64,000 nucleotides of DNA. It comes from Xylaria sp. FL1777 (taxonomy: Eukaryota; Ascomycota; Sordariomycetes; Xylariales; Xylariaceae). Position 1 is the stretch's first letter; each line of letters opens with the position of its first letter. Shown in pieces: positions 10,855-24,026 of this stretch. The position numbers and the translations under genes were made by a program. The notes beneath the pieces are model-generated. The model was not told where the DNA came from, searched no databases, and worked only from the letters and a program-made list of their open reading frames with translations. The DNA lies in assembly GCA_022578965.1 (NCBI GenBank), contig MU400566.1:186001-250000 (forward strand), written 5' to 3'.

Positions 10855-12231
10855 GTGGTGCGATGTTGCTCCGCCAAAGTGTGTAACAACTTGAAGAACA
10901 CCAAATGTACTTTATACTGCGGCAACATAAATACCATAACTATATACAACTTCTTTTTTATCAACTATTAGCTCCCGGCGGCGGTGCATCTTCGACATGA
11001 CCGCCATGGACCGACATGGACTAGCATGGGTAGGAAAGTGCTTATCGTCATATCTTTCAAGCTTGATTCCATGGACAGACAGCCTTCCCGTTCCGGAAGC
11101 TGCTGTGCCAAGCCGGACGGCCGAAGATGGGTGCTAGTGACACCCGGTGGGAACAGCTCTGGATGACGGCGAAACAGCGGGAGATATTCCGCGTTGTAGA
11201 ACCAGTAGCACAATCCGTTGAACACGGCTTGCCCATTACGCATAGCTTCTAAGTATCCTAACACTACACTACACTTTGCCTCAACATCTTATGTGCCATC
11301 GTGTAAATAAGTACTTAGTAGGTAAGTAACCCGCTCCAACTCCCCGCCCAAAGAGGAACGTGCCCCTAATGATTGGCCGCCCGGCGCGAGGAGATAAGGT
11401 GTGGCACACCTACGGCATATATAGTACGGGGCTGACAAGGATGCGGGTTTCACTACATTCCCACGCTTATGTACTCACACACACATAAGGATATGATGTA
11501 GTACGCAGTATAGTTACTACCTACTATGTACGTAGTGAGTCTAAGTACCGTAATATATGCAGTATAGGTCGAGATCTACGGCTGCATATATGAAAGCCGT
11601 CAGCCCCCGGTCCCCGGGAATAGGTAAGGCCCCCCTTTCACTACCTTTTTTTTTTTTTTTTTTTACTTTTTTATCTTCCCAACTTCCGTATTCTGCTATT
11701 GGCGCCGACATCGTGGCTGGAACACCCCGCAAAAGCCAATGATAAGCTTTTCTTCCCGCACGATGGGCGGAGTACAGATGACATTTCAGGTCCTTATGTG
11801 ACGTTGTATTTGTGGAACAGCTCGCGCGCTGAATGTGTGAACGAACGAATGAATGGACGTCGAGTTGGAGTGCTTTCCCGGCCGTTTGGCCTGATGTGTT
11901 ACGCGCGCACTACTGTAGTGTATGTAGATGGACGTACGTAACTCTTTGTTGTATTTACCTACCTATTGTAGTTAAGCGACGATCTGTCCAGATACCTGTC
12001 ATACCTTATAGGTACTGGTATGGGATTTGAGATCTACGCGGGTGTAGATGATAGACATGTATGTATATGTATGTATATATATTTACATCTAGAGCCTCTT
12101 TCCCTCCCCTTTTCCCTTTTTCTTGGCGCCTCCTCTCTCTTCGAAGCCCCATAGGCATCTGTAGACCTACCATTTAGGTATATCCAGTATACTTGGACAC
12201 CATAGATCACCAGTACAGATACATAACTGCA
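10855..12231. other. intergenic region between ATP25 and the S1/P1 nuclease gene
   Basis: About 1.4 kb. A minus-strand open frame (10968-11264, 98 codons) has an aromatic-rich segment but no recognisable family, and is not called. Other features are a T-tract at 11646-11664, GTAGTACGCAGTA-like repeats near 11490-11540, and TATG/TATA repeats at 12060-12085 just upstream of the nuclease gene. Confidence 0.4.
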
Positions 12232-13532
12232 ATGGCGCGTCAAGCATCAACCAAGGCGCTCGTCCTCGCCGCCGCCGCAGCAGCGCTACCCGGCGCGATG
12301 GCATGGGGCGCGATGGGCCACGAGACGATAGCATACATAGCGAGCAACTTCGTGGCGTCAGCAACGAAGTCGTACTTCCAGGACCTGCTGGGCGACACGT
12401 CGGCCGACTATCTAGCGAGCGTGGCGGCGTGGGCCGACAGCTACCGCTACACGACGGCGGGCGCCTTCTCGGCGCCCTACCACTACATCGACGCCAACGA
12501 CAACCCGCCCTCGTCCTGCGGCGTCAACTACTCGCGCGACTGCGGCGCCGCGGGCTGCATCGTCAGCGCCCTGCAGAATTACACCACTATCCTGCTGGAT
12601 GGCCGGTACTCGGATGCTAATCATCAGATTGCTGCTAAGGTACGTATGACCTGGTATTACGAGGGGAAAGAAAAAAAAAAGGGAAGGAAGAAAGAGGCAT
12701 TGCGTTCTGGTTGGAAAGGGAATGATTTTTGTTGGAAATGCTAATATGAGTCGTATAGTTCATCATTCACGTATGTTCTGCTCATCCAACGACCGTTTCC
12801 CAAATTAAGGGGGGAAGAAAAGAGACTGGTATTATTTTCTTAAAAAAAAGGAAGGCTAATATGCTGGCGCAATACCTAGTTTGCCGGCGACATCGGCCAA
12901 CCGCTCCATTGCGAGAATCTCGAAGTTGGCGGCAACGACATCGATGTCGTGTATGATGGAGACGATACCAACCTGCACGCCATCTGGGACAGCAATATCC
13001 CCGAGTCAATCTCCGGCGGCTCGTCCCTGACTTCCGCCAAGTCGTGGGCCACTACGCTGACGACCGGTGAGTGATCAACTAAGTAGTTATCTGTACTTTG
13101 CATCGTGGTAGTCTTAAAATTCTTTTGCCCCCGGCCGCCAAGACAGAAAAGGGGGTCGTCTTGTGCTTCCCAGGAGATATTCACACCCTCCCACCACCCC
13201 CTACTACCAAAGGAACGAACCCCGACTAACAAAACCCCACGTTCTTCCAATTAGCGATAAACTCAGGCGAATATAAGTCCCTGGCAGCAGGCTGGCTCAC
13301 AGGCCTAAGCGTAGCAACAGCAGCAAGCCGGCAAGCGACGGCGCTGACTTGGGCGACCGAGGCAAACGCATACGTGTGCTCGACAGTGCTGAGCGGTGGC
13401 ATCAGCGCCGTTGAGAACAAGGAGCTCAGCGGTGCGTACACGACCACCGCCGACCCTGTCGTCAAGCTGCAGATTGCTAAGCAGGGGTACCGGTTGGCGA
13501 AGTACTTGGATGCCATTGTTGCTGCTATGTGA
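12232..13532 (+). CDS. secreted S1/P1-type zinc nuclease, four exons with a 12-nt microexon
   Basis: Exons 12232-12639, 12759-12770, 12880-13066 and 13255-13532 join in phase to 294 residues. A 24-residue signal peptide (hydrophobic LVLAAAAAALPGAMA) is cut to leave Trp25, the N-terminal zinc ligand of the family. All nine zinc ligands of P1 nuclease are present at matching mature positions: W25, H30, D69, H84, H140, D144, H150, H173 and D177 here correspond to W1, H6, D45, H60, H116, D120, H126, H149 and D153. The microexon encodes only F-I-I-H and supplies the H116 equivalent. The introns around it carry GCTAAT branch-like sites. The enzyme degrades single-stranded DNA and RNA outside the cell, releasing 5'-nucleotides for phosphate and nucleoside uptake. 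The C-terminal QIAKQGYRLAKYLDAI helix is typical. The gene is convergent with PPX1. Confidence 0.93.
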
Positions 13533-13950
13533 GATTAGGTTTTTGGTCGGGGAGGACGTGTTTGCGTTGGGATAAAGGGGTAAAATCGGATGTGTGGTAG
13601 ATCGTTATGAGAGCTGATAATGAATTCGTCGAGGCCAGGACTATTATTGAAGATACCTTTGTGTATATCGCTTCACTCCATGAAGGCTCCCCCTCGCCTT
13701 TGACCTCCGTAGCGAGACTTGATTACCGTAGAGCTGTCCGCCTGTCTTTACTCTTTTGCTCATGTCATGAATCAACAAATGGATCTCGCAAGCTGAGACA
13801 GTGCCTGTATATAGATATATCATTAGCACTCAGGGGTATATATAGTAGAGCAAGGCTATGCCGCCGAACCGTATTGACTATCCGGGCTGTACCATGGGTA
13901 TTTATTCATCGATCTCGTCACAGACAACCGCGCTGCATTCCGCCGCCTAA
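13533..13950. other. convergent 3' intergenic region
   Basis: 418 bp between the stop codons of the S1/P1 nuclease gene and PPX1. It should hold both 3' UTRs. Nothing else is recognisable. Confidence 0.5.
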
Positions 13951-15688
13951 TCACTCATGGCCAGACACCTCCTTGAGTGCGTCCCGCAGCATAGGCGCGA
14001 TCTGTTTCCGGCCATATCCCACCGCTCCCTGCGTCCAGCACCGGCGCAACTCAGCCGAGCCACCACCATTCTCATCTAACGCACCATCTCCCCAGGTTTC
14101 CAGCCGCAGCGTATCCGCATACCTCTCCTCAAACAGCTTCGCAGCGCGCACGCCAGCCTCAGTCCGCGCCCAAACGAGCAATTCCCTGCGAAACCGTCCG
14201 TCGTCGACATCCTGGAACGCCGGAAGAACCACGAGAAGATCCATCTTGCCACGCGCATCCTTCTCGCCAGCCCAGTCCCGCAACGCGGCAACGAACGCGC
14301 CGCCATCACCCCGCGCTTTCTCCCCGACGAGGTACGCGAACCCGCGCGGCACGGACGCCGTGGCGAGGGTCAGCCCGCCGACGCTCCACTCCTTGTAGTC
14401 CTTGCGGAAGACGTCGCGGAACGCCATGTTGGAAATATCCTCCTTGAGCGCAGAGAGGCGCGCGAAGAAGGCGTTACGGTCGTATCTCTCCACGATACCA
14501 CCACCACCACCACCACCACTACTACTATTACTACCGCTATCATCAGCATCAGTAGCATGCTCCGCCGCCGCCGCCGCCACCACCATCTCCGCCTCGGCAA
14601 TCTTCGCCTCAGCAAGCGCAACAGCCCGCTCGTCGCGCGCCGTAGTCTTGTTCTCGTCGCCCAGGTTCGCCGTGTCGACGAGGATAGGCGCGAGCGCAAG
14701 GCGCGCGATCTGCGCGTCTATGACGACATCTTCCCGCCGTTTCCTAATCCCACTTCCAATTCTACTTCGCTCCCCACTTCCGACACCATTTCCATTCCCA
14801 TCCCCATCCCCAGCCCCAAGCGCCCCCCACCCGTCCGCGCACCGCTCAACCACAAGACTCGCGCAGCTCCCGCACTTCTCAATGACGCGGGGCGATGCGT
14901 CGCGGGGGACCACGCCCTCGTCGGCGTGGTGGTCGACGCAGCCGACGACGCGGGCCGCGAAGGCGGAGGCCAGGCATCCCGTCATGGCGTTGTGGTCGAC
15001 GAGGAGCCAGCGCGTGTCCTCGGGGCTGACAACTGCTGCTGCTGCTACCTTGTCACTTCCTGCTGCTGCTACTGCTGCGTCTCGGTGCGGCAGCACGTCT
15101 TCGAGGGTGAACACGTCGTCGCCCCTGACGCCGGCATCGCGCAGCACGGCGGCGAACTCGGGGCGCAGCGCGAGGTCTGCGCGGTGCAGGTGGCAGATGG
15201 GGATGTGCAGTGTAGTGCTGCTGCTAGTGCCCGTGTTCGCTTCTGGTACTGCGGCGCGCTTCTTTGGTGGTGCGTAGGTGTGGAAGTAAGCTAGGAGAAG
15301 CGCTGAGCAGAGGGAATCGAGGTCTGTCGTATAATTAGCGCTTTGTTTCATAATATTTAGTTTGTATTTCTGGTTCCCTGGTCTTGTGGGATCGATAATT
15401 CATTCGATGGGGGGTGATTCATAGATATCAAGAGCAGACAGCTACATAAGAGTTATGTAGACTGAGAGGAAGTATACATGGCAAGAGGAGGTGAAATTGG
15501 TGTGTTATATAGAATAATAACAGCGAGGCTGGTGGGAGAACAACAGTAGAAGGAAACATGACATTCAACCTACCAGCCGACTCATTGCCCACAACAAATG
15601 TGAGAGGCGTAGTCCGCTTCGACGAATGTGCCGTAAGCGCTGCACGGGCTGTAGCTAGGAAAGTCTTCAACGATGCTCGGGGCGGCAT
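13951..15688 (-). CDS. PPX1: exopolyphosphatase Ppx1 (DHH/DHHA2 family)
   Basis: Exons 15688-15574 and 15323-13951, separated by a 250-bp intron (GTAGGT...ACGACAG), give 495 residues. The intron splits the first catalytic motif: VVGNESA in exon 1 joins to DLDSLCSALLLAYF in exon 2 through a shared Asp39 codon, restoring the GNESADLDS signature. Other metal-binding motifs follow: LLVDHN (D148) and GCVDHHADEG (D169-H170-H171), then a C-terminal DHHA2 domain. The family cleaves terminal phosphates from linear polyphosphate in the cytosol or mitochondrial matrix. Two low-complexity inserts are unusual: a Gly/Asp/Asn-rich linker with basic residues near 14730-14810 and a Ser/Gly run near 14500-14540. 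High GC creates long open frames on the opposite strand (14402-15294); I treat these as shadows. Confidence 0.9.
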
Positions 15689-16270
15689 TGTAAGAAGGAA
15701 TAACTGGAGGAACGAGTGTGAGGTGATGCGGTAACTCTGTCGATAGTTGATTACAACATACGACGAGCTCTTGAAGACTTTGTTTGTGAAAGAATATAAT
15801 GTACTAAGAAGTACCTGTGCAGTATGCAGCTTTTCATGAAAAACGCATTGGGTTCTATCTGGGTTACTTAATATACTTACGTCGTTTTTGCCCCCACAGC
15901 TATCCTTTTCTTGGCATTGCTTTATAACAGACGAAATGCCGACGATGATACCAAATTGACGACATCAATCGGCAAGTGAATACATGAATCAAAATAGTAT
16001 GCTTCATAATATGAGCATTAGCACTGAAAGACCCTATCCCAATACGGGCCGCAAAATAATTGAGTACTTCAATTCTTCATAGTGCGCCATCTGCCACCAT
16101 CTTTTAGTACAGTAGCAAGCCTACTTAACTCCAAGGATATCTTATCTAATAAAATGGCTGTGCCCAAAAAAAAAAAAAAAACAGATGTTCGCCCATACAA
16201 CTAAACGTAGCTTACAGTACATGAAGTCGCTATAACTAACCACCCTCCTAGCTACCTCATGTTTTCATTC
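15689..16270. other. intergenic region between PPX1 and VPS15
   Basis: 582 bp between the PPX1 start and the VPS15 stop, both on the minus strand. It should contain the PPX1 promoter and the VPS15 3' UTR. An A-tract lies at 16167-16182. No gene is seen. Confidence 0.5.
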
Positions 16271-19200
16271 CTACTGAAAGACAAAGATAACGCCTGACCG
16301 GTCCACACTAACTGTCATTGTATACGGCAGCTCAAGCACAGCGACATCGAGTATTGAATCCAGGTGACTCCTAAGCAACTGGGCTTGCTCGTTTGATATG
16401 ACAGTATGACGCGGCGGTTTCTCCCTGCTGCCCGTGCTGGTTTTCCCGCCCTTACTTGAAACACTGCCCGCCTTTGGGTCCGCACCTCGGTCGCTTTTCG
16501 GTAGCCGCTCCACGTTGAGGCTTAGACCTGGCTGGCTCGGTGTGCTGACAGTTGCGAAGACGGGACGGGTATCTTCGCTCTGTAGACCACTGAACACACA
16601 TGAATTCTCAATGCGGATGAGATCCCAGAACCGAAGTTTCTTGTCAGAACCACCAGTTAGGATGTAACCGTACCGCACATCTCGCTGGTCTTCCATAGCG
16701 CCTGCGCCGACCACCATTGCTCGTACGCCGTGGTCCGCATTGCTCGCAGTGGGCTCAACGTTAGTTGCAAAATGGCCGAGCATGCTCGAGGGTTTGTCAT
16801 CATCGACATCCCAAGGCTCGTACACCCTAGGCCCGTCCTTGGCGCTTCCAGCGCGATATATCTCTCGGCACTGTGTCTTTTCTAGATCCCACACCGTGAT
16901 CTCACCGAGGCCTGTACCGCCGGCCACGCATACCCACTTTCCGCGACCTTTGACTGGGTGCAAGCTGAGACGATAGATGGCCGATTTACCCTGTAAGCCC
17001 CAGCTCTTCAAGCGCACCTTAAAACGCAGGTCCCAAAGAGATAATACGCCGTGTGATGTGCCGAGAAGAAGCCAATTCCGCTTACGGTCGATGCAGAAGC
17101 AGGTCGGCGTTCCATGGTGAACTGGGTTGTCGAGGACGTACATGAGGGACATTGTGCGCAGGTCCATGGCCAGAACACGAGAGCGATTTGTAGCGAGTAC
17201 CAGGACGGAACTGAGTTCTTGTTTGAAATGCTCACACCAGACAGCATGCTCGTCAGCTGGAAGTTGATATTCGCGAAGCAGACGCAATCGGATATACTTA
17301 ATTGATCCGCTTGAGACTGCCGTGTCGACTTTTACCAGATGAACCCGTCCATCAGTAGCACAGCTAATAAAGGCGTGCGTGTTCTCAACAAAACAGAGGG
17401 CGACCACTTTAGCACCTGGTGCATGCTTGTGAGTTTGACGGGCGCGGTGTGTAACGTTTCGTTCTAGCCGTGATGAGTCCCAAACTTTAACACACCCATC
17501 GTCACCAGCGGTAATGAAAAATTGATGGTCAGGTGAGGGGACCACGCGGTTAATGGCGCCGTGATGCTCCGAAAATGTCGCTACAAGTCTACCAGTCGGT
17601 TTCCATGCCTCTTCACTAAGTTGACCCGCAGCTTTACTAGCTTTTCTCCTCGTCACAGGCGAAACTAGGGGACCGTATTCGATGATATCATGCGGATAAT
17701 TGTCCACATACATGTTATCAAGCATCCTAAGAATATTGGGATCATTTCCTTCGTACGTGTGAGCGTTACGTTGCTTGGAATGTATTTGGTTGCCCTCTCG
17801 GCCGTCCCCCACGGGTATGGCTAGACGAGCAGGTAGGCCATGTGTAAATGGGCCTCCGACTTGGCCAAAAACGTTGGCTTCAGTTGTACCCGTTTCCGCA
17901 ATCGACCTACCGCTATCTTTCCTGTTAAGCAGATCGAGAGCGCTCGACTGGTTTCTAATGGGCCGCCTGGACGAGTAAGGGGAGTCTGAAATTGACGCAT
18001 CATCATCATTAATTCGCCGTCCACCTGCGATGGAGTCTCTTGGGGATCCACCAACAGGTGAAGAGAGTAAGGTGTGCGACGGGGATACTGCCCTATCATC
18101 TCGAGTTCTCGGCGAGATTGCGCCTCCCCGGCTGCTCATGCGTGATCGGTGAGTGTTTGCAGCAGCCCGACGCCTTCGACCGACAGGCTCATCGATCGTC
18201 ATAGAGGCATCTAAAAGGGCGTCGGCAATAGTGTATGGACCTCTACCGAGTTCAGGGCCATGTTGCTGCCTTTGCTCCTCATTTTGCCACATATTCTCGT
18301 CTATACCAGCCGATTCGTCGAACATGATATTTTGCATCTTCACGTTCAAATTCCTCAATTTCAGAATGTCGTTCAAGTCTTTTGCAATGTTATCCTGAGT
18401 AACAAGGTCTCGATTCTTCATCTGACTGAGACGCCATATGAATTCTCTGAGAACAAGTAGCTTGAACTCGTCTTCCTGAGACATGCCCATATTTCGCAAC
18501 CGTGTCAACCAATGTTCGTCCTCTTCATTTCGTGGAACCTTGTTAAGTGATCGAGGTTGTAATTCCCGGGATGATCGAATAGATAGTGCTGTGGAGGCAA
18601 TTGTGAATGCCGATTGCTTCTGTTGCCTGATTGCCTTCCAAAATAGGCCTTTATCGGTTTTCTGTGCCCATGATAAAGCCAGATCAAAGACTGTCCTGGA
18701 CAGGGGCTTTTTCAATGCGTCAAGAAGACTAATTTCGGAAAATTTTGGAATAATGGATGGTTTTAAGAATGGCTTAACCAAAGGAAGAACTATGCATCTG
18801 ATATCTGCAGGTGATAGTAGCTTCGTTGCACTCGAGATATACTCTGTTGCGGACTCTCGGATCCAAATATTAGGATGCATAGTGAATCTTCCGACGACGT
18901 CAATCAATTCCCACGTCTTTGCTTTTGATAAGAGACCAAGTTTCGCTAATTCCGCTAAGGAGTGTAGAGCAGCTTGCACAACATGCTCTTCGGGGTCGGT
19001 GACGGCCTGGACCATGAGTGGAAGACTGAACTCTTCTAAACTCGTGCTGCCCAAGAAAGCAGCAATGCCAACAATTGTGTCAAAGAAAGCGCATTTGAGC
19101 ATCCAGTCCCGGTCATTCAGATAAGTGTTTAGGTGTGTTAGAAGGATATCATTCGATTCGGCGCTACCGAAAAACACGCATAATTCAGGAACCGAAGTGA

Positions 19201-21060
19201 GAAAAGCACGACGAACGGAAGCATCAGTGTCTTCAACCAGGGCTTTTGCATGGTTCTCAAATAATTCCACAAGTTCTGCTTGCGTATTATCAAATAATCC
19301 ATCGAAAGCGGCATCCGGGTCGCTGCCGGCTTCTATCTCCGGATCTGCGGTGCTGATAGAGCCCTCCGCCCTTAGGATAGCCGTGAGCTCCAGAAATTTA
19401 GACGCAGTTGTGGCGAGGCTACCTAAGCAAGACGCATAGGTCGCGCGGACCAATGCGTTGGGCTCTCTGCGTTCCTTTCCCATGATCAATTGTCGTGAAG
19501 CGCCTGACAAGAACACTTGCATTCGCGGCATGATGTACTCTGGGAATACATGTGCATTAACTGGAGTGACCACCGTAACCAGCGCCAGGAGCTGTGTGAT
19601 TGATCTTAGAGCCGCGATAGCAACAAGATCGACATCATCGTTTAGTAATGTCATTAGATAAGGTAGCACTCGATCGAGTTTTGCTTCGTCGGTAAGCTTT
19701 TCCGAGAAAGCTAATAACAGGTCGCACGCCCTTATTTTTGAAGCCGCCCGAGCAGTATTCCTCAAAGAACCGGCTATTAAAGTGAGGAAGATGAGAGTTC
19801 CATCGTCAGCCAAGGGCTGTGTCCCTATGGATGCGAAATGATCGTTATTTGGTATACTTAATCTCACAGGAAATAGGCCGAGGCCGAGCCTAGGTGTAAA
19901 GCGAGATAACCGAGACCCATTCTTCTGTTCTTGGTATCCCAGAAAGTAGGCAATCTTGTCGAAGTCGTAAAATACGCGGTCTATCCGGTCATCTGCTTCA
20001 CCAAGGTTCTTGAAAGCCCCGGTAACTGGTGCTCTCCCGGAGGTAGGATCAGTGACCAGTTCCATATACTGGTGGAGAAAGCTGTAGAAGTATTCAGGGA
20101 ATATTTTGCCTTTGTAGAACTGCAGATACTGCTCTGCAGAGTAGCGCTTCTCTGGGTCTCGTTGAACCATGCTTGATAACATCTCCCGTAGCCCCTGGTC
20201 GGGGATTCTACTCAAATGGGAAATGACAGGATCATATTCGCCACGGCGGTACTTGAACATTTGACTTAGACTGAATATAGGGGTTTCTAGGAATACTTCG
20301 GCAATGACACATCCAGCACTGAATATGTCCATCGACCAAGTGAGGTTGTGTCCGTCCAGCTCCTGGGGGTTCTGGATATGTTCGACGAATCGTTCAGGCG
20401 CGATATAGCATGTCCTCCGACCTGACAAGTCGAAGAAATATGAGTAGGTTGCAGGATTATTGTCCGGTAACTTTGCTGGCTTGAAAGAACCGGTGAAGTC
20501 GGTGAGATACAGCCAGTTCCACGATGTTACCATGACATTTTCCGTCTTGATATCCCCGTGGTAAATGTCTCGAGCGTGGCAGTCGCGCAAGGCACAAAGC
20601 AGCTGAAAAGCCAGCCACTTCTTTTCTATGTCTTCAAGAAATGGCCTCGTGGACATCCGGTCGTAGAGGGAGCTGTAGATGTACTGTCGAACCAGGTAAG
20701 CATTCGTCTGGGTTTCGAAGGCGCGCTCGAAGCCCAAAGCGTTGGGTACATGGCGTAGCTTTTCTCGTTCCTCTTCCCCCGGACTGTTAGCGCAAACACA
20801 TAAACACACAGAAACGGCGCATCGGAAAGGAGCGCAACTGTCTCACCGAGTATCTTGTCGCCATACTCCTTCAAGGAGCAGTCGCTGTAAGGCTTGACGG
20901 TAACCTTGGCGAGGGCAACGCCGTCCCGATGACGGGCGCGAATGCTCTTCATAAACCGGGCATTTCCTATGGACCTCTCATGGGCCAGGTCAGACAGCTC
21001 GGGGATGTCGATGCCGGCAGAACCGGCGTATGGCGTAGAGAGAGAGTAGCTATTGCCCAT
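16271..21060 (-). CDS. VPS15: Vps15, protein kinase-like regulator of the class III PI 3-kinase Vps34
   Basis: Exons 21060-20847 and 20772-16271 (74-bp intron) give 1571 residues. The N-terminus MGNSYSLSTPYAGSAGID has the N-myristoylation Gly2 and the usual start of the family. The intron acceptor is GGGAAG: only this choice keeps phase and yields KILEEREKLRHVPNALGF, which matches the family. The kinase domain (1-~310) has the characteristic Vps15 catalytic loop HGDIKTEN in place of HRD, and DFT in place of DFG. Helical HEAT repeats follow (~350-760), then a disordered Ser/Arg-rich linker and C-terminal WD40 repeats from about 1120, ending in SVDRSGVIFVFQ. Vps15 anchors Vps34 to endosomal and autophagic membranes for PI3P synthesis, vacuolar sorting and autophagy. 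Confidence 0.95.
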
Positions 21061-22093
21061 CGTATGAGCCTGCGATGAAGCTACCTGGGCGGTAATCCGG
21101 TCGGCAGTTCAGTCATTTTTGAGGGTTCGTAGGGGGGATGAAATGAACGTGGCAATCGCAGGAGCGATAGCGATGGCGATGGAGGTGGTGACTACTGTTG
21201 GTTGGTTTTTCGACCCTTTCGATATATATCACCATGCGACTTGCGAAGCTGCGTGACCAGGAACTGATGTGCAACTGAGAGAGGGTATGACATAGCTACC
21301 TAAGTTTAGATAGTGGGGACTACCCCTGCTAGGCAATTACCTAAGCATTTCACTAGTCGCGGACCAGCTTCAATGTATTATGTAAGCATCCTAACCATCG
21401 TCATCGTATATACTACATATGATCATACATATAAGTAACTATTCACTTCGCTCCAATCATTCTTTCAACCTGTGGCCTATATTGGGTTTCTCCGCGAAGA
21501 GGGCGAGTAGCAACGAGAAAAGATCTAGGAGAAATAGTTCATCAGTCGGTCAACAAGGAGCCTCTTTGGCCTCAAGTGTGTTGAAAGCACTTGTCTCTCG
21601 TCAAGACTGCTGCTTTCACTATCACTTTCCGGAAGCACCAGGTTTGGTGATATTGGGTGGGGTGGGCTCTGGCTCCAAGAATCTCAGTTGGATTGGGAGA
21701 GGCGGTTGTAGTAGCGAGCGCGATTGGGCCTGGGTTTCCATGGGGGTGCTGGCAATAAGATGCGCATTGGGTTGAGGAAGCAAATGATGCAGACAACTTA
21801 CTAGTGGGGGGTTGGAGCATCGTGCCCATAACTACTAGTACGGTGGTTCATAGTTTTTGTTGTACACCTATGCGACAATACAATTCTCGTTCAATTGCGG
21901 TTTGTGGTTTTCTGTGAACCTGTCGTGTTAGCGTAGGTATTTATGCAAGCCTCTACCAACAACCAACAACCAACACCAAGGACCGCAGACCCAACTCCTA
22001 CCTCACGATACATGCCGATCGTGTAGGTAGTCCATCTTCGTCTCACCTGTGGCCTAGTTACATCATACCTTCTCATTTCTCTAGACAGAAGCT
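21061..22093. promoter_or_regulatory. divergent promoter region of VPS15 and the P450 gene
   Basis: 1033 bp between two outward-facing start codons. It contains a GGCGATGGAGG-type repeat near 21160-21190, a run of CAACCAACAACCAAC near 21955-21975 just before the P450 gene, and TACCTAAGT-like motifs near 21297. A 118-codon open frame at 21419-21775 has no recognisable motif and is not called. Confidence 0.4.
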
Positions 22094-24026
22094 ATGTTCT
22101 TCTACCTCTTGTTCGCTCTATCTGCCGTCATTGTATTGGCCTGGCGTAGACTCTACCCGACCCCTTATCCAGACATCCCCTATAATGAAGAATCGGCGAG
22201 GCGCATCGCTGGTGATATTCCCAGCCTGATCCCATTCATCAAGGCAACAAATGAGAACTCAAGTTCGATCTTTGCTATAACGACTCAAAAGCTTGGCACT
22301 CCGATTGCGCAACTACTCTTTCCTGGGATCCGGAAGCCTTTACTTATCCTTGAAGACCCAAGAGAAATTGAGGACATCCTTATTCGTCGAAATAAAGAAT
22401 TTGATAAAGCCCCTAGCGCAATTGATCTCCTTTCCCCTATGTTCCCCCATGGCACTCTGAGCCAATATACAACACCAAAACTGAAAGCACAGAAGCGTCT
22501 TTGGGCTGATGTCATGGGCGCTGAATTCTTGCGTAAAGTGGCTGCGCCCAACATTCATACGGCAACTTTGGAGCTCCTAGACCTGTGGAGACTGAAAGCT
22601 TCAACTCTCTACAAAGACCAAGCGTTCGATGTTCTTGAAGACTTTCAAAATGCCGCCCTCGACGCTATCTGGGTAGCTGTTACTGGAGAGGAGCCAGGCG
22701 TGACAAGATATGAGATCGGCAAGCTACAGAGCCAACTTGGAGGTGATCTTGGTTCGCATCGCACCATCCCAGCTCCCCGGGGACTCTTCCTTAAAGAAGA
22801 AGTGGCCTATATCAGTGAGACAATTGCGCGGAACACAAATAGTCCAGTTCCTAAATGGTCTCAAAAGATGGAGACATATACTTCTCGCTATCGTAAGTTC
22901 CGAAGCACAGTGGCTGCCGAGATCGGTTTGGCTATGCGCAAGTCTGTTGAGCGCTTTCAGCGTCTCGAGCTGGGAAAACTGGAGGCGGCTGAACACGATA
23001 CCTGCATGATGGATCTCGTTCTTCGGCGTCAGATTGTAGAAGCCAGAAGGGCTAATAGTACGTCTTCTGGGATTGTTCAACACCTTTTGTCTCCGCCATT
23101 TCCCGCATAGTTGGCATACTCCCTTGCGCAAGCCTATGGTTCTGCCGTAACTCACGCATTCGCTTGCAGAACCCTTGACCGACCCTACGAAGGATGAGAG
23201 TATACTGGATGAGATGTTTGTGATGCTTGTGGGGGTTTGTTGTCAGCTTGTCAATTTGGGGGACTGAGTAACTAACAATCGGACAGGGTCATGACTCCAC
23301 AGCAAATGCCCTCGCCTGGTTCGTGAGATTTATGGAGGCCTTCCCTAATACTCAAACGGAACTCCGTGCGGCACTTCAGGCTTCGTTCCAGAACAAGGTG
23401 CCTTCTGTGACAGAAATTCTAGAAACTGATATCCCGTATCTCGACGCAGCATGTGAAGAAGCCGCTAGACTCGCTGGTGTTGCCAAGGGCAATCTTCGTC
23501 AAGCTATTAGAGATACAGAGATTCTGGGCTACAAGATTCCGAAGGGTGCTGAAATATTCATGAACTATCATGTCAATCGAGCGCCTGTCCCTGTTGAGCG
23601 GTCAAAGCGCTCTCTTGGAAGCCAGACAGCTATCTACAAGCATGGCGACGGGTTCCAGACCGATGCAGGCCGTGATCTAGGCGACTTTGAGCCAAGGCGA
23701 TGGCTAGTTAGAGACAAAGACACGGGGAAAGACGTTTTCAACGCCTACGCGTTGCCGTCGCTTGCATTTGGTGGAGGTTATAGGGGCTGTGCGGGTAAGT
23801 TGCACATAACATAGTCCATTCATTTCCACCTTGACCGTTACTAATCATGGCGTCTTTGTCCCATTCAGGTCGGAAGCTTGCATCCATGGAGATACGGATC
23901 GTGGTCACGCTTCTCATATTGAATCTAGAGTTTCTAGAGCTGCCCACTGAGTATAAAGCAATGAGTGCCACGGAGAAAATTTTCCGGCAGCCTGACTTTC
24001 CTTACGCGAAAGTGCAACCTCTATAG
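22094..24026 (+). CDS. cytochrome P450 monooxygenase, four exons
   Basis: Exons 22094-23057, 23170-23234, 23287-23794 and 23869-24026 splice in phase to 564 residues. An N-terminal membrane anchor (FFYLLFALSAVIVLAW) is followed by a Pro-rich hinge (YPTPYPDIP). The oxygen-binding I-helix motif VGGHDST is created by splicing exon 2 to exon 3. The K-helix ExxR is E401-A-A-R404, the PERW-like motif is FEPRRW, and the heme loop FGGGYRGCAGRKLA has Cys511 and is split by the last intron. The enzyme should be a microsomal monooxygenase using electrons from NADPH-P450 reductase. No biosynthetic genes adjoin it, so a secondary-metabolite cluster is not indicated. The substrate cannot be inferred from sequence. 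Intron 2 uses a GTTTGT donor, weaker than the others. Confidence 0.9.

Noticed and set aside
14402..15294. Two long plus-strand open frames (291 and 245 codons)
   Set aside because: They are antisense to PPX1, which has catalytic motifs. The GC-rich coding strand produces long stop-free shadows.
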